Positions 16,219 through 25,703 of a stretch of 36,235 bases of DNA are shown piece after piece. Location: NCBI GenBank assembly GCA_016928355.1, contig JAFGKW010000054.1, positions 1 to 36,235 of the forward strand. The letters run 5' to 3'. The notes beneath the pieces were generated by a model. It was not told the origin of the DNA, did no database searches, and worked only from the letters and a program-made list of their open reading frames with translations. The stretch's first letter is position 1; each line of letters begins with the position of its first letter. This DNA is from Methanomicrobiaceae archaeon. Its GTDB lineage: Archaea; Halobacteriota; Methanomicrobia; Methanomicrobiales; Methanomicrobiaceae. The translations under genes and the position numbers were made by a program.

Positions 16219-17757
16219 CTATCTTACCTCAGTTCTCCAGTAGCCGGAGGGTATGCGATCGATAAGCATTCCCTCAACTATCAGGGGCATCAGCTGCCTC
16301 GCGGTCTCGATTGATTTTTCAAGCCGCCATTCACGGTCAGCATATATTGTAAAGATCGGCTCGCCCTTCCTGACATGCTGCCCTTTCTTCTTGTGAAGGT
16401 ATATTCCGGCTCCTTCATCGTGCGGGGCGCCTGCAGTCCTTGCAATAGTAATAAGCGCCCTGTTGTTCATCTCGACAACATATCCCGTTTCGGGTGCATT
16501 GACATCGAATGAATGTTTCCCGGGCGTTATGTCATCAGCTTTGACTTTCGGGTCACCACCCTGGATCTCAATAATCTGCTTCATCTTTTCAAGTGCCTTT
16601 CCGTTTTTGAGCAGTTCATGGGCAACATTCGCACCCTCTCCGTTCTGGGCTTTGCCCGACATCTCAAGTGCCATTCCGGCAATTGAGATACTCTTCTGGA
16701 GAAGTGAACCCGGGACCTCCGCCCCTTCGAGGATTAACAACGCCTCACGCACCTCGAGGTTGACGCCTATTGCATGGCCGATCGGAGACTCCCCATAGGT
16801 GATTGCGCATTCCACCTTCATACCAAGGCGATCGCCGAGATCGATGAACTCCCTTGCAAGCTTTCGACCCTCCTCGACTGTCGTAACCTTGGCATGCTGA
16901 CCAACAGGTATGTCGATTACGACAAGGTCGGCTCCTGCGGCATATTTCTTCGCCATTACGCTCGCAAGCATCTGACCTCTTGCATCGATTTTTAGCGGGT
17001 ATTCATATATGATGATCTTGTCGTCCGCCGGGGCGATGTTTGTCGCACCTCCCCATACAATCACTCCACCTGCTTTCTCGGTCATTTTTTGTACTTCCTC
17101 TGCAGAGAAAGTCACAGGTGCAAGGATCTCCATCAGATCAGCCGTTCCGCCCGCACCAGTAATTGCCCTGGAACTGGTCTTTGGGATCTTCAGACCCGCA
17201 GCGGCGATTATAGGAACAACAAGGAGGGAGATCTTGTTCCCCGGAACACCTCCAATAGAGTGTTTGTCGACTATAGGATGGGATGTGAAATTCAGCCTCT
17301 CACCGGTCGAGACCATGGACCGGGTCAGGTACTCGACCTCGTCCAGATCAAGACCCTGTATATACGATCCGGTTATATATGCAGTAATTTCGCCGGGTGA
17401 GAGAATGTCATCCACGATGTCGGTAACAATCGCATTGGTCTCGTCAGCGGTCAGCTTCCCGCCATCCATCTTTTTTCGGATATATTCTATTGATGTCGGC
17501 CTGTCTGCAAAGCGGACTTCATAAACATCGCCTTCCTTTGCATTAAGCCTCTTATTGGTAAGATGATATATACCAACCTCCCCGGTCCCCAGCATTTTTT
17601 CGGTTGTCGATACGAATGCCTGGACAAAAACACCAGTGCTCTCGTCAATTATCTGGATGCGATCACCGTCAAGAACCCCTATCTTCCTTGCATCGCTCCT
17701 ATTGATTATGACACCCCTGTAATCGATGTCAAGTATCTTAGCTTTTAATTTTACCAT
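16219..17757 (-). CDS. deoA: AMP phosphorylase
   Basis: The 512-residue enzyme belongs to the thymidine phosphorylase family in its archaeal AMP phosphorylase form. It splits AMP with phosphate to adenine and ribose 1,5-bisphosphate. The N-terminal extension (about 85 residues, starting [15 protein letters not shown]) is characteristic of this subgroup. It is followed by [40 protein letters not shown] and the C-terminal swivel domain with [18 protein letters not shown]. It is convergent with the isomerase gene; together they feed the archaeal nucleotide-salvage route to 3-phosphoglycerate through RuBisCO. Length and motifs are complete. Confidence 0.95.
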   Translation of the reverse strand: MVKLKAKILDIDYRGVIINRSDARKIGVLDGDRIQIIDESTGVFVQAFVSTTEKMLGTGEVGIYHLTNKRLNAKEGDVYEVRFADRPTSIEYIRKKMDGGKLTADETNAIVTDIVDDILSPGEITAYITGSYIQGLDLDEVEYLTRSMVSTGERLNFTSHPIVDKHSIGGVPGNKISLLVVPIIAAAGLKIPKTSSRAITGAGGTADLMEILAPVTFSAEEVQKMTEKAGGVIVWGGATNIAPADDKIIIYEYPLKIDARGQMLASVMAKKYAAGADLVVIDIPVGQHAKVTTVEEGRKLAREFIDLGDRLGMKVECAITYGESPIGHAIGVNLEVREALLILEGAEVPGSLLQKSISIAGMALEMSGKAQNGEGANVAHELLKNGKALEKMKQIIEIQGGDPKVKADDITPGKHSFDVNAPETGYVVEMNNRALITIARTAGAPHDEGAGIYLHKKKGQHVRKGEPIFTIYADREWRLEKSIETARQLMPLIVEGMLIDRIPSGYWRTEVR

Positions 17758-17848
17758 AAAATCACTCTTTTATGAGATTATTCGATCGTAAGATAAGAAA
17801 TGATATATTTATTTGCATTAAACCAGGGTAAACCGAAGATGCGCCGGT

Positions 17849-18508
17849 TCAACTACCCTCTTCAGCTCTGAACCGGTCATAAATATCTTTGACATCCTCA
17901 AGTCTCGTGACTATCAGGATCTCATCACCGTCCTTTATTTCAGGATTCACTGTATGAACGGAAAAATGGTCATTCCTGTAAAGGCCAATGAAGGCGCTGC
18001 CCTCCGGAAGGGGGATCTCCGACAACTTAACACCATCGAGTTTTGGGGGTACATAAACACTGACGAACCTTACATCGCCCCTCATCATCGTTGAGAGCTC
18101 AATTGTATCGATCCCGCGGAGTGTATGGTAAACTATTGCCGATGTTGTCTGGGGCGGATTTAAGACATGATGAAATCCAAGTTTCCTTGCAACGGTCATG
18201 AACTGGATGTCCTCGGTCATGATAATAATCTCCGGAACTTTGTAGCCCTTTGCGACAACTCCGATCAGTATATTGTCCTGATCGTGATCAGTACAGGCAA
18301 CAATTGCATCGGCACGGTCGACCTCGGCCTTTTCGAGTGTGTCGGGCCTTGTCCCCTCGGCGTTAATTACGGTGCAGTCGAGACTTTCGGAGAGTTTTTC
18401 GGCGATTTTTTCGTCCCGGACTATAAAAATGACCTCGTAACCCTTCTTAATCAGTACCTGAGCCAGATCAAGTCCAATCGGGGTCGCTCCAACGATGATT
18501 ATTCTCAT
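17849..18508 (-). CDS. trkA: TrkA potassium-uptake regulatory subunit
   Basis: The 219-residue cytoplasmic protein has an N-terminal Rossmann RCK domain starting MRIIIVGATPIGLDLAQVL, with the acid-ended strand leading to VIFIVRDEK and a conserved VACTDHDQDN. A C-terminal RCK_C domain follows from about residue 140. TrkA gates the TrkH channel in response to nucleotides. It begins 5 bases after trkH on the minus strand and has a GAGGTAG ribosome binding site. The length is near that of single-RCK archaeal TrkA proteins. Confidence 0.93.
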   Translation of the reverse strand: MRIIIVGATPIGLDLAQVLIKKGYEVIFIVRDEKIAEKLSESLDCTVINAEGTRPDTLEKAEVDRADAIVACTDHDQDNILIGVVAKGYKVPEIIIMTEDIQFMTVARKLGFHHVLNPPQTTSAIVYHTLRGIDTIELSTMMRGDVRFVSVYVPPKLDGVKLSEIPLPEGSAFIGLYRNDHFSVHTVNPEIKDGDEILIVTRLEDVKDIYDRFRAEEGS

Positions 18509-18513
18509 ACAGG

Positions 18514-19941
18514 CTACCTCTTAACCCATGTTCGCGGGAATAGCAATATACATAATGGTATAATCTCGATCCTCCCGAGGATCATGTCTAGGATCAGGGT
18601 CAGTTTAAGAACATCGGGCATCAGGGGCCCGGTGAGTCCTGTAGAAAGACCAACCGTCCCCAGAGCGCTTGACACCTCGAATACAGCGTTATCAAGGCCG
18701 GTTCCATGCAGCAGGAATATAAAGCTCGAGATAATGAGGACAAGGGCATAGAGCATGACATAGGTCAGTATATGGTAGACATGACCGGATTCGATCACTT
18801 CATCACCTACTTTGAGGGGTGTTAATGCCTCTTTCGGAAGGAAATACCTGATGAATACCAGGTGTACAACCTTAAAGAGGACTACCAGCCTGAGGATCTT
18901 TATCCCACCCGCAGTTGAACCCACACAACCGCCTATCCACATAAGAAGAGTCAGCACGGCCTTTGAACTGTCCGGCAGTGCCCCAATGTCGATCGTAGAG
19001 AATCCGGCTGTCGAAAGGGCTGATGCAGCCTGAAAAGCAGATGCAGAAGCTGCTTCCCTAAGAGGCACCTCCCCGACCATTGTTGAGAGAAGAAGAAGAA
19101 AGCCAAGGATAAGAACGAGAAAAAAATACCTGAACTGTATATCCGAGAAGAAATTCTTAACCCCGCCTGAAAGCCGGGGATAGAGTCCAAAATTGATCGC
19201 TCCCATCATGAACCCGATAAAGATAACAAAAGGAATGAAAAAACCAGGAAATGATGCGAGCGAATCGCTGCCGGTAGAAAAACCTCCGGTGGATACCGCA
19301 GCCAGCGAATGGCACACCGAATCGAAAAGAGGCATTCCCGAGAGCATAAGAAGCATGAAGGTGAATGCTGTCAAGGTAAGATAGACCTTCACCAGTATCG
19401 ATGCGGTTGCAATAACATTGGGCCGGATCCTGCTTTCACTGACATTTGCAGAGAAGAGACGAAATGCACTCGTTCCGGGATGAACAAATACCAGAAGCAC
19501 GATAATGACAATTCCAATTCCTCCGATCCACTGGAGCCATGATCTTGCAAAAAGAAAGACAGGGCCTGCACCAGCGGGAGCAACAGAAAGGCCGGTTGTA
19601 GTTATCCCTGAAACAGCTTCAAAGAAGGAGTCGAAGAGGCCCATTCCAGTCGAAAGGGCAAAAGGGAAGGCATTCAGCAATGCAAAAAAAGGGAATATTA
19701 TCGCCGCGATTACAAGCGATTCCTTCCATCCAAGTTCAGCTTCCGGGAGGGTTTTCTCAAGGAGATATCCAATGGAAATGATCAGGACGCCGGTGAGCCC
19801 GTAGACCAGAGCTGTATAGAGTTCCATGAATATGATGGCAACTGCCATGGGCACTGCAAGAACCGCACCCATACCCATCATCAGCCTGCCGGTATACTTC
19901 AGGACCGCCGGGAGATCTACCGGTGATACCAGTTCATACAT
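18514..19941 (-). CDS. trkH: TrkH-type potassium transporter membrane subunit
   Basis: The 475-residue integral membrane protein has repeated membrane-pore-membrane units. Selectivity-loop-like stretches are AVSGITTTGLSVAP, LAAVSTGGFSTGSD, SALSTAGFSTIDIG and SSALGTVGLSTGLTGP, one glycine-bearing loop per repeat as expected for TrkH/KtrB. WLQWIGGIGIVIIVLL is also a family hallmark. It forms an operon with trkA downstream and takes up K+ across the cytoplasmic membrane. Confidence 0.95.
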   Translation of the reverse strand: MYELVSPVDLPAVLKYTGRLMMGMGAVLAVPMAVAIIFMELYTALVYGLTGVLIISIGYLLEKTLPEAELGWKESLVIAAIIFPFFALLNAFPFALSTGMGLFDSFFEAVSGITTTGLSVAPAGAGPVFLFARSWLQWIGGIGIVIIVLLVFVHPGTSAFRLFSANVSESRIRPNVIATASILVKVYLTLTAFTFMLLMLSGMPLFDSVCHSLAAVSTGGFSTGSDSLASFPGFFIPFVIFIGFMMGAINFGLYPRLSGGVKNFFSDIQFRYFFLVLILGFLLLLSTMVGEVPLREAASASAFQAASALSTAGFSTIDIGALPDSSKAVLTLLMWIGGCVGSTAGGIKILRLVVLFKVVHLVFIRYFLPKEALTPLKVGDEVIESGHVYHILTYVMLYALVLIISSFIFLLHGTGLDNAVFEVSSALGTVGLSTGLTGPLMPDVLKLTLILDMILGRIEIIPLCILLFPRTWVKR

Positions 19942-20253
19942 ATGATGGCCGAATATACAACCAACATATAGATAATCCCTGTCATCAAATCACACTAATG
20001 AACATAAGGTTGCAAAGATGATCTTTAGGCAGTAAGTAATAATAATCTGTTTCCAAGGAAGGTGTTGTAGTGAAATGAAGTAGGACAGAAACATTATATA
20101 AAAATATATTTTTTCTGCTAACCAGACGATTCTGAATAAAACATTGCCTCCGAGTCAAATTCATTTCATATATTACATATCTTTAAACATTTTATAGAGA
20201 TTTTTAGGAATATTTGGAAATAATATTTCTCAAACGTGCAGAAAACTGCTTCT

Positions 20254-20261
20254 TTTATATA
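20254..20261 (+). promoter_or_regulatory. TATA box (TTTATATA)
   Basis: TTTATATA is the best TATA match upstream of the 20421 gene. Transcription is expected about 25 bases downstream, near 20282-20288, at the left arm of the inverted repeat. Confidence 0.45.
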
Positions 20262-20282
20262 CAGAAAATAAATTATTTCTTA

Positions 20283-20305
20283 CAGTTGAGACACCTGTTC
20301 AACTG
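20283..20305. promoter_or_regulatory. Inverted repeat CAGTTGA-N9-TCAACTG at the expected transcription start
   Basis: Two perfect 7-base arms (20283-20289 and 20299-20305) are separated by 9 bases. Their position next to the expected start site fits either a repressor operator or a 5' hairpin in the leader RNA. Confidence 0.4.
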
Positions 20306-20420
20306 AAAAAATTGAAGAACACGGATGCCGCCTTCCACACTCCGGCAGAGTTTTTAGCTCAAAATATCAAGCCCAGGCTTTGTACGAGAAGATTACGATT
20401 CCAAGATCCAGTGAAAACAA

Positions 20421-20969
20421 ATGACGATACAGCAAAGATTCAGTAAAGCAATAAAAAAAAGTTGCAGATCCAAAAAAGAAAGACTTTTCAGTGTAGTTCT
20501 GGAGGTCATTTTTCTGTCAGCACTTGTGTCAGGCATTGTTCAGGCGGGACAGACAGAAAGCTGGGCATTATCTCCAACCGAAGATATCGACAATCAGGGG
20601 ACAAAAAGATACAATCCGGAAGCCGCAACTATAGAAGAGGTTGCCAAATCACTGATGGTTACAGTCCAGTCAAGGACGGTTGTCAATATTGAAAATTTTG
20701 TCCGTCATAACTTTGACTATGAATTCCACTGGCATCCACAAAGAACCTATAAAACCTGGGAGACAAAAACAGGGGACTGCACAGACCGCTCATTACTCAT
20801 AGTCAAGATGCTCGAAGAAAATGGATTTGAAGATGTAAAAACCGCCCATGGATATGTTTACGATGAAGACGGTAAAAAGGTTAAACATGACTGGGTTGAA
20901 GTTACGATAAGAGTGGATGGCACCGGCACTTTTGACAAATATGAAAAAGTCGGTGATGGAATATGGTAG
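20421..20969 (+). CDS. Secreted or membrane-anchored transglutaminase-like protein
   Basis: The 182-residue protein has a basic start, one hydrophobic segment (about residues 22-42, FSVVLEVIFLSALVSGIV) and then a compact transglutaminase-like domain. Cys120 in KTGDCTDRSLL and His156 in KHDWVEV correspond to the catalytic Cys and His of that fold. The region before it (NFVRHNFDYEFHW) fits the usual entry helix. Such domains act as peptidases or cross-linking enzymes outside the cell; the substrate is unknown. It stands alone, with its own TATA box, inverted repeat and long leader. It is small for the family. Confidence 0.7.
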   Translation: MTIQQRFSKAIKKSCRSKKERLFSVVLEVIFLSALVSGIVQAGQTESWALSPTEDIDNQGTKRYNPEAATIEEVAKSLMVTVQSRTVVNIENFVRHNFDYEFHWHPQRTYKTWETKTGDCTDRSLLIVKMLEENGFEDVKTAHGYVYDEDGKKVKHDWVEVTIRVDGTGTFDKYEKVGDGIW

Positions 20970-21037
20970 ATTTTTTTAACAGATTTTATTTAAACCAAAT
21001 TATAGTTGTCCCTATATAGACCTGGAATAAAAGATCA

Positions 21038-21649
21038 TTAAACCCCTTCCATCTGTTTTGCGGGGCAAAAATTGCATATCGAAAAAGGAACACCCTCTTC
21101 TTTATCACGAATCGGACAGTAGTATTCATTCCCCCTTCTCTCAACTGAAAAACCTCCGGGAAAAGGTGTTCCCTCCGGGTGGCCAGACTCGTCGAGGACG
21201 AACATCGTAAAGCAGGATAAGAGATAGTAAAAGAGCGCCTTTACAGGGTCTTCGAAGTTGAAATCGGTGCCGCTTGTCTCCGGGTCATTGAAGCAACCTC
21301 CCGGGATCATGTCAAGATACTCATTGAAAAGCGAGGGATCTTTCACCTTCCCCATCATCCCAGAAAACTTCCCCGATCTTTGCATCGACATTAGCCTGTT
21401 GTATATGTCAAAGAGTTGTTGTTGAAAGTATGGCCGGACTTTATCACGATACGGATTTGGGAGTTTGTCGACCTCGCGCCTGACCAGTCCGCCGATCACC
21501 TGCAGTTCGTAGATGGAGTACTTCCTGACCTCGGATGATATCGCTTCGGCGAGCTCACCTTTCGTCTTTGCGGCACGGAGTTTTGCAACCGCTGATTCTA
21601 TCCTCTCCTCAGGCGGAGTTCTCTTAGAGTCAGGCGGCTTTATCTGCAT
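21038..21649 (-). CDS. DUF2115 (UPF0305) family protein
   Basis: The 203-residue protein matches the methanogen-enriched DUF2115/UPF0305 family by its C-terminal CPIRDKEEGVPFSICNFCPA segment, which holds three cysteines likely to bind metal, and by an all-helical N-terminal half. The function of the family is not known. It is followed on the same strand by no close partner; the AlkD-type gene lies upstream with a gap of about 57 bases, so co-transcription is possible. Confidence 0.8.
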   Translation of the reverse strand: MQIKPPDSKRTPPEERIESAVAKLRAAKTKGELAEAISSEVRKYSIYELQVIGGLVRREVDKLPNPYRDKVRPYFQQQLFDIYNRLMSMQRSGKFSGMMGKVKDPSLFNEYLDMIPGGCFNDPETSGTDFNFEDPVKALFYYLLSCFTMFVLDESGHPEGTPFPGGFSVERRGNEYYCPIRDKEEGVPFSICNFCPAKQMEGV

Positions 21650-21706
21650 TTTTCTGAATTCCGGATAATAATTTCTGCGATCTAAGGAAATAATTAATCC
21701 GGTGGA

Positions 21707-22420
21707 TCACCAGTCCTTTTTCATCGCTTCCGCCCTCATCTCCCCTGGCATCCTCTCGATTGCATACCTGAGGGCTGTTCTGGGCATTCTTTTCTTATTT
21801 TTAATGACATACTCAAAGACATCATTCATCCTCGTGATGCTCGCATCCTTTAGCAGCCACCCGTAGCCCTTTTGGACCATGTCGTCTCCGTCTTCGAACA
21901 AAATGTCCGAAATTTCAAATATATCATCCAGGAATTTTCCTTTCTTCGCCGGAACTATGAGGGAGACGGCTGCAGCCCTTCTCAGCCACCGGTTTTTGGA
22001 TTTCGCCCATTCCTTCAGATCAAAGATCCTGTCCGGAAATTTCATAATGTAATCGCCCACCGCGTGGTTGCACAGTGTATCGCATTTGGCCCAGTTGTCG
22101 ATATACAAATCGATCCACTTTCGAAATGTTTCGATATCCTCTTCATCGAATCTTCCGGATAATTTTTCGGCCCAGTTTGCGGCGATGAACGCCTCTTCGG
22201 TATAACCGGATGAAAACAAATCTTCGCATAAGGCGAATATCTCGTCTTTTTCAAGATCCTCTATCTTCGCCCAGTATCTCCGGCCGAGTTTAGTTACAGG
22301 AGCGGTCTTAAGCCCGTAGCATTTGACCTCTTCTTTAAAGAAGCGCTGAAAATCAGGTGTTTTTTCCTCATCGGGAAATGATCGCAGTTCATCCCTTATC
22401 GCTTCAGTTATCCTTTCCAT
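21707..22420 (-). CDS. AlkD-type DNA alkylation repair protein
   Basis: The protein of 237 residues is built of HEAT-like helical repeats. It contains YIDNWAKCDTLCNHAVGDYI with Trp110 and Asp114, which correspond to the catalytic-site Trp109 and Asp113 of Bacillus AlkD. AlkD removes bulky or charged N3/N7-alkylpurines without base flipping. I start it at ATG 22420 (MERITEAIRDEL), which matches family length. An upstream in-frame extension to 22618 would overlap the divergent acetyltransferase gene and shows no homology. Confidence 0.85.
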   Translation of the reverse strand: MERITEAIRDELRSFPDEEKTPDFQRFFKEEVKCYGLKTAPVTKLGRRYWAKIEDLEKDEIFALCEDLFSSGYTEEAFIAANWAEKLSGRFDEEDIETFRKWIDLYIDNWAKCDTLCNHAVGDYIMKFPDRIFDLKEWAKSKNRWLRRAAAVSLIVPAKKGKFLDDIFEISDILFEDGDDMVQKGYGWLLKDASITRMNDVFEYVIKNKKRMPRTALRYAIERMPGEMRAEAMKKDW

Positions 22421-22521
22421 AAAGATCAATTCAGGGGCATAAATTAATACATTTTTCGGGCATGCTCCGGGAAAGTATAAAGGATCAGGGATAATTATCT
22501 TGAAGAGCGAATCCTGTTCAT

Positions 22522-23241
22522 ATGAATTACGAGGACGACGAGCGGTTCGCATTCTCGGGCGATGCCCTAAAAGACGGATATATAGGTCAGTATGCAGTTT
22601 ATCACGAGGGGAAAACATTAAACTTCAGACTGATGAAGGAGCATCCAGGTGCTATTATTTTTGAGGGTGCAACAGTCTCACCCGAATGCAGGCTGGGGAA
22701 GAACGTGGTTATTCACCCGGGGGTTGGTGTCACAGCCTCAGAGATCGGGGACTATACATATACCTGGTCCGGGATGCACAACACGAAGATGGGAAAGTTC
22801 TGCTCGATAGCCCTTCACAACAATATCGGTTACGGATTCCACCCGTCAAACACATTTGTCGCGACCCACCCCGCCTTCTACTCGAAATGGAATCCGGGAG
22901 CGCTTGCATCATTTACTAACGAAACCATCTTCGAAGAAAGCCTCCCGATTAAGATAGGAAATGATGTCTGGATAGGTGCAGGCTGCTCTATCCTTGACGG
23001 AATAACGATCGGCGACGGTGCGATTATCGGTGCAGGTGCAGTTGTAACAAAGGACATTCCGGATTACGCAATAGTCGCCGGGGTTCCTGCACGGGTGTTG
23101 AGGCTCAGGTTCAAAGAGGAACAGGTAAAACTCCTTAAAGAGTTTGAGTGGTGGAACAGGAATATCGGATGGATAAGAGAAAATTCCGGACTATTCTCAG
23201 ACATTGAAAGGTTCTGCGATTATATCAGGGATAACCTGTAA
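22522..23241 (+). CDS. Left-handed beta-helix (hexapeptide) acetyltransferase, XAT/CatB-like
   Basis: The 239-residue protein has hexapeptide repeats in two blocks (about 48-90 and 145-185), for example [19 protein letters not shown] and [20 protein letters not shown], ending with [11 protein letters not shown]. Xenobiotic or O-acetyltransferases of this group transfer acetyl from acetyl-CoA to sugars or antibiotics. The likely catalytic His lies in the loop after the first block ([13 protein letters not shown]). The acceptor is unknown and the gene stands alone, divergent from the AlkD gene. Confidence 0.85.
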   Translation: MNYEDDERFAFSGDALKDGYIGQYAVYHEGKTLNFRLMKEHPGAIIFEGATVSPECRLGKNVVIHPGVGVTASEIGDYTYTWSGMHNTKMGKFCSIALHNNIGYGFHPSNTFVATHPAFYSKWNPGALASFTNETIFEESLPIKIGNDVWIGAGCSILDGITIGDGAIIGAGAVVTKDIPDYAIVAGVPARVLRLRFKEEQVKLLKEFEWWNRNIGWIRENSGLFSDIERFCDYIRDNL

Positions 23242-23281
23242 CCAGAAATAATAAATTTTTTTCCTGTGCCGGCTGGCAAAA

Positions 23282-23290
23282 TATATATAA
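23282..23290 (+). promoter_or_regulatory. TATA box of the padR-exporter operon
   Basis: TATATATAA lies 18 bases before the perfect inverted repeat at 23308-23330, so transcription should begin inside that repeat. Confidence 0.55.
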
Positions 23291-23307
23291 GTAAAATATC
23301 AATAGTA

Positions 23308-23330
23308 CTTTAACGAACTGTTCGTTAAAG
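23308..23330. promoter_or_regulatory. Perfect 10-base inverted repeat operator upstream of padR
   Basis: CTTTAACGAA and TTCGTTAAAG are perfect inverse complements separated by CTG. The repeat lies just downstream of the TATA box and 31 bases before the padR ATG. This is the expected place for an autorepressor site, and PadR proteins commonly repress their own exporter operons. Binding by this PadR is inferred. Confidence 0.75.
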
Positions 23331-23361
23331 CACGATTAGGTACAGCACCAGGAATGACACC

Positions 23362-23901
23362 ATGAGATTCAGAGACGGAGATATCCCCGGGTTTCACAGG
23401 CATATGAGATTCGGGAATGAGAGTGGGCATCACGGCCGCGGGGGAATGATCAGGCTCTATATCCTACACTCCCTAAGAAAGGAGCCGAAGACGGGCTATG
23501 ACCTGATAAAAGAGATATCGGATAAGACGGGAGGAACCTGGGTGCCCAGCAAAGGCACTCTCTACCCCATGCTCAGGAAGATGGAAGATGAGGGACTGAT
23601 CAGGATATCAGGGACAGGGACACGCTCAAAAAATATATACGAGATAACAGACGGGGGTAACGATCTCCTTGAAAGAACAATCCGCCACAGGAGAGAAGCC
23701 GGTGAAAAGATGTATATGTTCAGGAAGATCTTTTCTGAGATCTTCGGCAGGAACAACACACCTGCATGGGAGAACCTTTCAGATATCCATCACCTGCTGG
23801 AGAACATCCCACCCGAAAAAGAGGCGAAAGCCACAGAGATTACTGGAAGATGTCTGGAAGAACTGAGGAGACTGGCAGAAGATGAAAGCGGTAACAGTTG
23901 A
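23362..23901 (+). CDS. PadR-family transcriptional regulator
   Basis: The 179-residue protein has a PadR winged helix from about residue 30: RLYILHSLRKEPKTGYDLIK, the recognition region WVPSKGTLYPMLRKMEDEGL and the wing TRSKNIYEITDGG. A helical dimerisation region follows. The N-terminal 28 residues are rich in His, Arg and Gly (FHRHMRF, GHHGRGG) and are an extension beyond most PadR proteins; they could bind metal, which is speculation. It overlaps the exporter ATPase gene by 20 bases. Autoregulation through 23308-23330 is likely. Confidence 0.92.
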   Translation: MRFRDGDIPGFHRHMRFGNESGHHGRGGMIRLYILHSLRKEPKTGYDLIKEISDKTGGTWVPSKGTLYPMLRKMEDEGLIRISGTGTRSKNIYEITDGGNDLLERTIRHRREAGEKMYMFRKIFSEIFGRNNTPAWENLSDIHHLLENIPPEKEAKATEITGRCLEELRRLAEDESGNS

Positions 23902-24865
23902 GAGCCTTACAAAGAGATTCGGGGATTTCACCGCGGTCGACAACATATCCTTTGAAATTGACGAAGGCGAAATTTTCGGCCTTCTCGGACCGAACGGTGC
24001 AGGGAAGTCAACGACGATCTCGATTCTCGCCACAATGGCGGATGCAACATCCGGAAAAGCCCTCGTAAACGGACATCACATTGCGGGCGACGAGGACGGT
24101 GTCAGGAAATCGATCGGAATCGTCTTCCAGGACCAGAGCCTCGACGAAGAGCTTACCGCATGGGAGAACATGGACTTTCACGGGAGGCTGTACAGAATTC
24201 ATGGGGATACCCGGCGAGAGAGAACTGAGGAGCTCCTTGAGCTCGTCGGTCTCGACGATAGAAAGGACGAACTAGTAAAGACATTCTCCGGGGGGATGAG
24301 AAGGAGGCTCGAAATTGCAAGGGGGCTTTTGCACAGGCCAAAAGTCCTCTTCCTCGACGAACCTACTCTCGGGCTCGACCCCCAGACCAGGAACTATCTC
24401 TGGGAGTATATCGAAAACCTGAACATGGAATTCGGGATCTCTGTCATTATTACGACCCATTACATGGATGAGGCCGATCGCCTGTGCGACAGGGTGGGCA
24501 TCATCGACAAGGGCAGGATAGTTGCGCTCGACACCCCGGAAAACCTCAAGAAGAGCATCGGTGGGGACCTGATTACCGTTAAATCGGACGATTACGAAGG
24601 TAAACTGGCTGACATCAACCAGCCCTGGATAGAGTCTATTGAATCCTACGACGGCTTTTTCAATATCGGCCTCTCCGGTGCCGAGGAGCACCTGACTCAG
24701 ATCATAGAAGCTCTTGCAAAGACAAGAATCACGATATCGTCCGTTTCAATCCGTAAACCGTCCCTTGAAGATGTTTTTCTTTACTATACCGGAAAAAGCA
24801 TACGTGATGCCGAAGCCGATTCAAAGGAGAGGATGAGGATGATGCACTTTGCAAGGAGGCACTGA
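23882..24865 (+). CDS. DrrA-type ABC exporter ATPase
   Basis: The 327-residue ATPase has Walker A GPNGAGKST, signature FSGGMRRRLEIARGL, Walker B VLFLDEPTLGLD and the switch region TTHYMDEADRLCDR. These are typical of ABC-2 drug or polysaccharide exporters of the daunorubicin-resistance type. The C-terminal DrrA-like extension ends with SIRKPSLEDVFLYYTGKSIR. It is translated from within the end of padR and followed 2 bases later by the permease. It is probably a toxic-compound exporter induced when PadR binds its ligand. Confidence 0.93.
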   Translation: MKAVTVESLTKRFGDFTAVDNISFEIDEGEIFGLLGPNGAGKSTTISILATMADATSGKALVNGHHIAGDEDGVRKSIGIVFQDQSLDEELTAWENMDFHGRLYRIHGDTRRERTEELLELVGLDDRKDELVKTFSGGMRRRLEIARGLLHRPKVLFLDEPTLGLDPQTRNYLWEYIENLNMEFGISVIITTHYMDEADRLCDRVGIIDKGRIVALDTPENLKKSIGGDLITVKSDDYEGKLADINQPWIESIESYDGFFNIGLSGAEEHLTQIIEALAKTRITISSVSIRKPSLEDVFLYYTGKSIRDAEADSKERMRMMHFARRH

Positions 24866-24867
24866 AG

Positions 24868-25617
24868 ATGGATGTAATATATACAATCTGGCTCAGGAGC
24901 ATCAAGCGTTATCTCCGTTCGAGGAGCAGGATTGTAGGGAGCCTGGGGATGCCCCTATTTCTGCTTGTATTCCTCGGCTTCGGCCTGAACTCGGTCGTGG
25001 TAATCCCCAACACAGGCGAGGACTACGTCGTCTTCCTGGCACCGGGAATAGTTTCGATGGGCGTTTTGTTCACCTCGATCTTCGCCGGACTTCAGATTAT
25101 CTGGGACAGGCAGTTCGGGTTTTTGAAAGAGACGCTGGTCGCCCCGGTGTCGCGAACCGAGATAATGCTCGGGCAGACATTCGGGGGTGCGACTACCGCG
25201 ATCTTCCAGGGCACACTGATACTCATACTTTCGTTCCTGATCGGGCTTAAGTTCCCGGGAATTTTAGGGCTTTTGATCGCTGCAGGATTTATGATACTTG
25301 TCGGAATTGCATTTACGGCACTTGGGATCTCGATAGCATCCAGGATTGAGGACATGAACGGCTTCCAGCTGATAATGAGCTTTCTGATATTCCCTATCTT
25401 CGGCCTTTCAGGTGCGATGTTCCCGATAACGGGCCTTCCTCCGGCATTCAGGTCGCTTACGATGTATGATCCCCTCACATACGGTGTGGAGGGAATCAGA
25501 TACGGCCTTACGGGTTCATCGCAGATCGACCCCCTCGTGTGCCTGGTTGTACTCTCAGCGTTCTCGGTCGCTATGATAATGGCCGGGGCTTTCCTCTTCA
25601 GGAAAACCAGAATCTAA
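24868..25617 (+). CDS. ABC-2 type exporter permease (DrrB-like)
   Basis: The 249-residue protein has about six membrane segments. It contains the ABC-2 region EDYVVFLAPGIVSMGVLF, the coupling segment WDRQFGFLKETLVAPVSR and the late FPIFGLSGAMFPITGLP loop. It pairs with the ATPase encoded just upstream. The substrate is unknown. It completes the padR-ATPase-permease operon; no further gene follows on this strand. Confidence 0.92.
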   Translation: MDVIYTIWLRSIKRYLRSRSRIVGSLGMPLFLLVFLGFGLNSVVVIPNTGEDYVVFLAPGIVSMGVLFTSIFAGLQIIWDRQFGFLKETLVAPVSRTEIMLGQTFGGATTAIFQGTLILILSFLIGLKFPGILGLLIAAGFMILVGIAFTALGISIASRIEDMNGFQLIMSFLIFPIFGLSGAMFPITGLPPAFRSLTMYDPLTYGVEGIRYGLTGSSQIDPLVCLVVLSAFSVAMIMAGAFLFRKTRI

Positions 25618-25703
25618 AAAAAATTGTCACCCGGGACCAAAAGACAGGAGGAATATATGCCGGATGGACTCCACCCGGAGAGCCCCCAGCCTGAAATATT
25701 TTT

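Larger units (their letters stand above)
19942..20420. other. 479-base non-coding region between trkH and the transglutaminase-like gene
   Basis: No convincing coding frame is seen. The region must hold the trkH promoter on the minus strand and the promoter of the 20421 gene on the plus strand. It contains several AT-rich blocks, for example 20090-20115, a TATA-like element at 20254-20261 and an inverted repeat at 20283-20305. From 20306 to 20420 lies a leader of more than 110 bases, which is long for an archaeon. Confidence 0.5.

Noticed and set aside
22421-22618. N-terminal extension of the AlkD-type protein
   Set aside because: It overlaps the divergent acetyltransferase gene, is arginine/proline-rich without homology, and family length fits the start at 22420.
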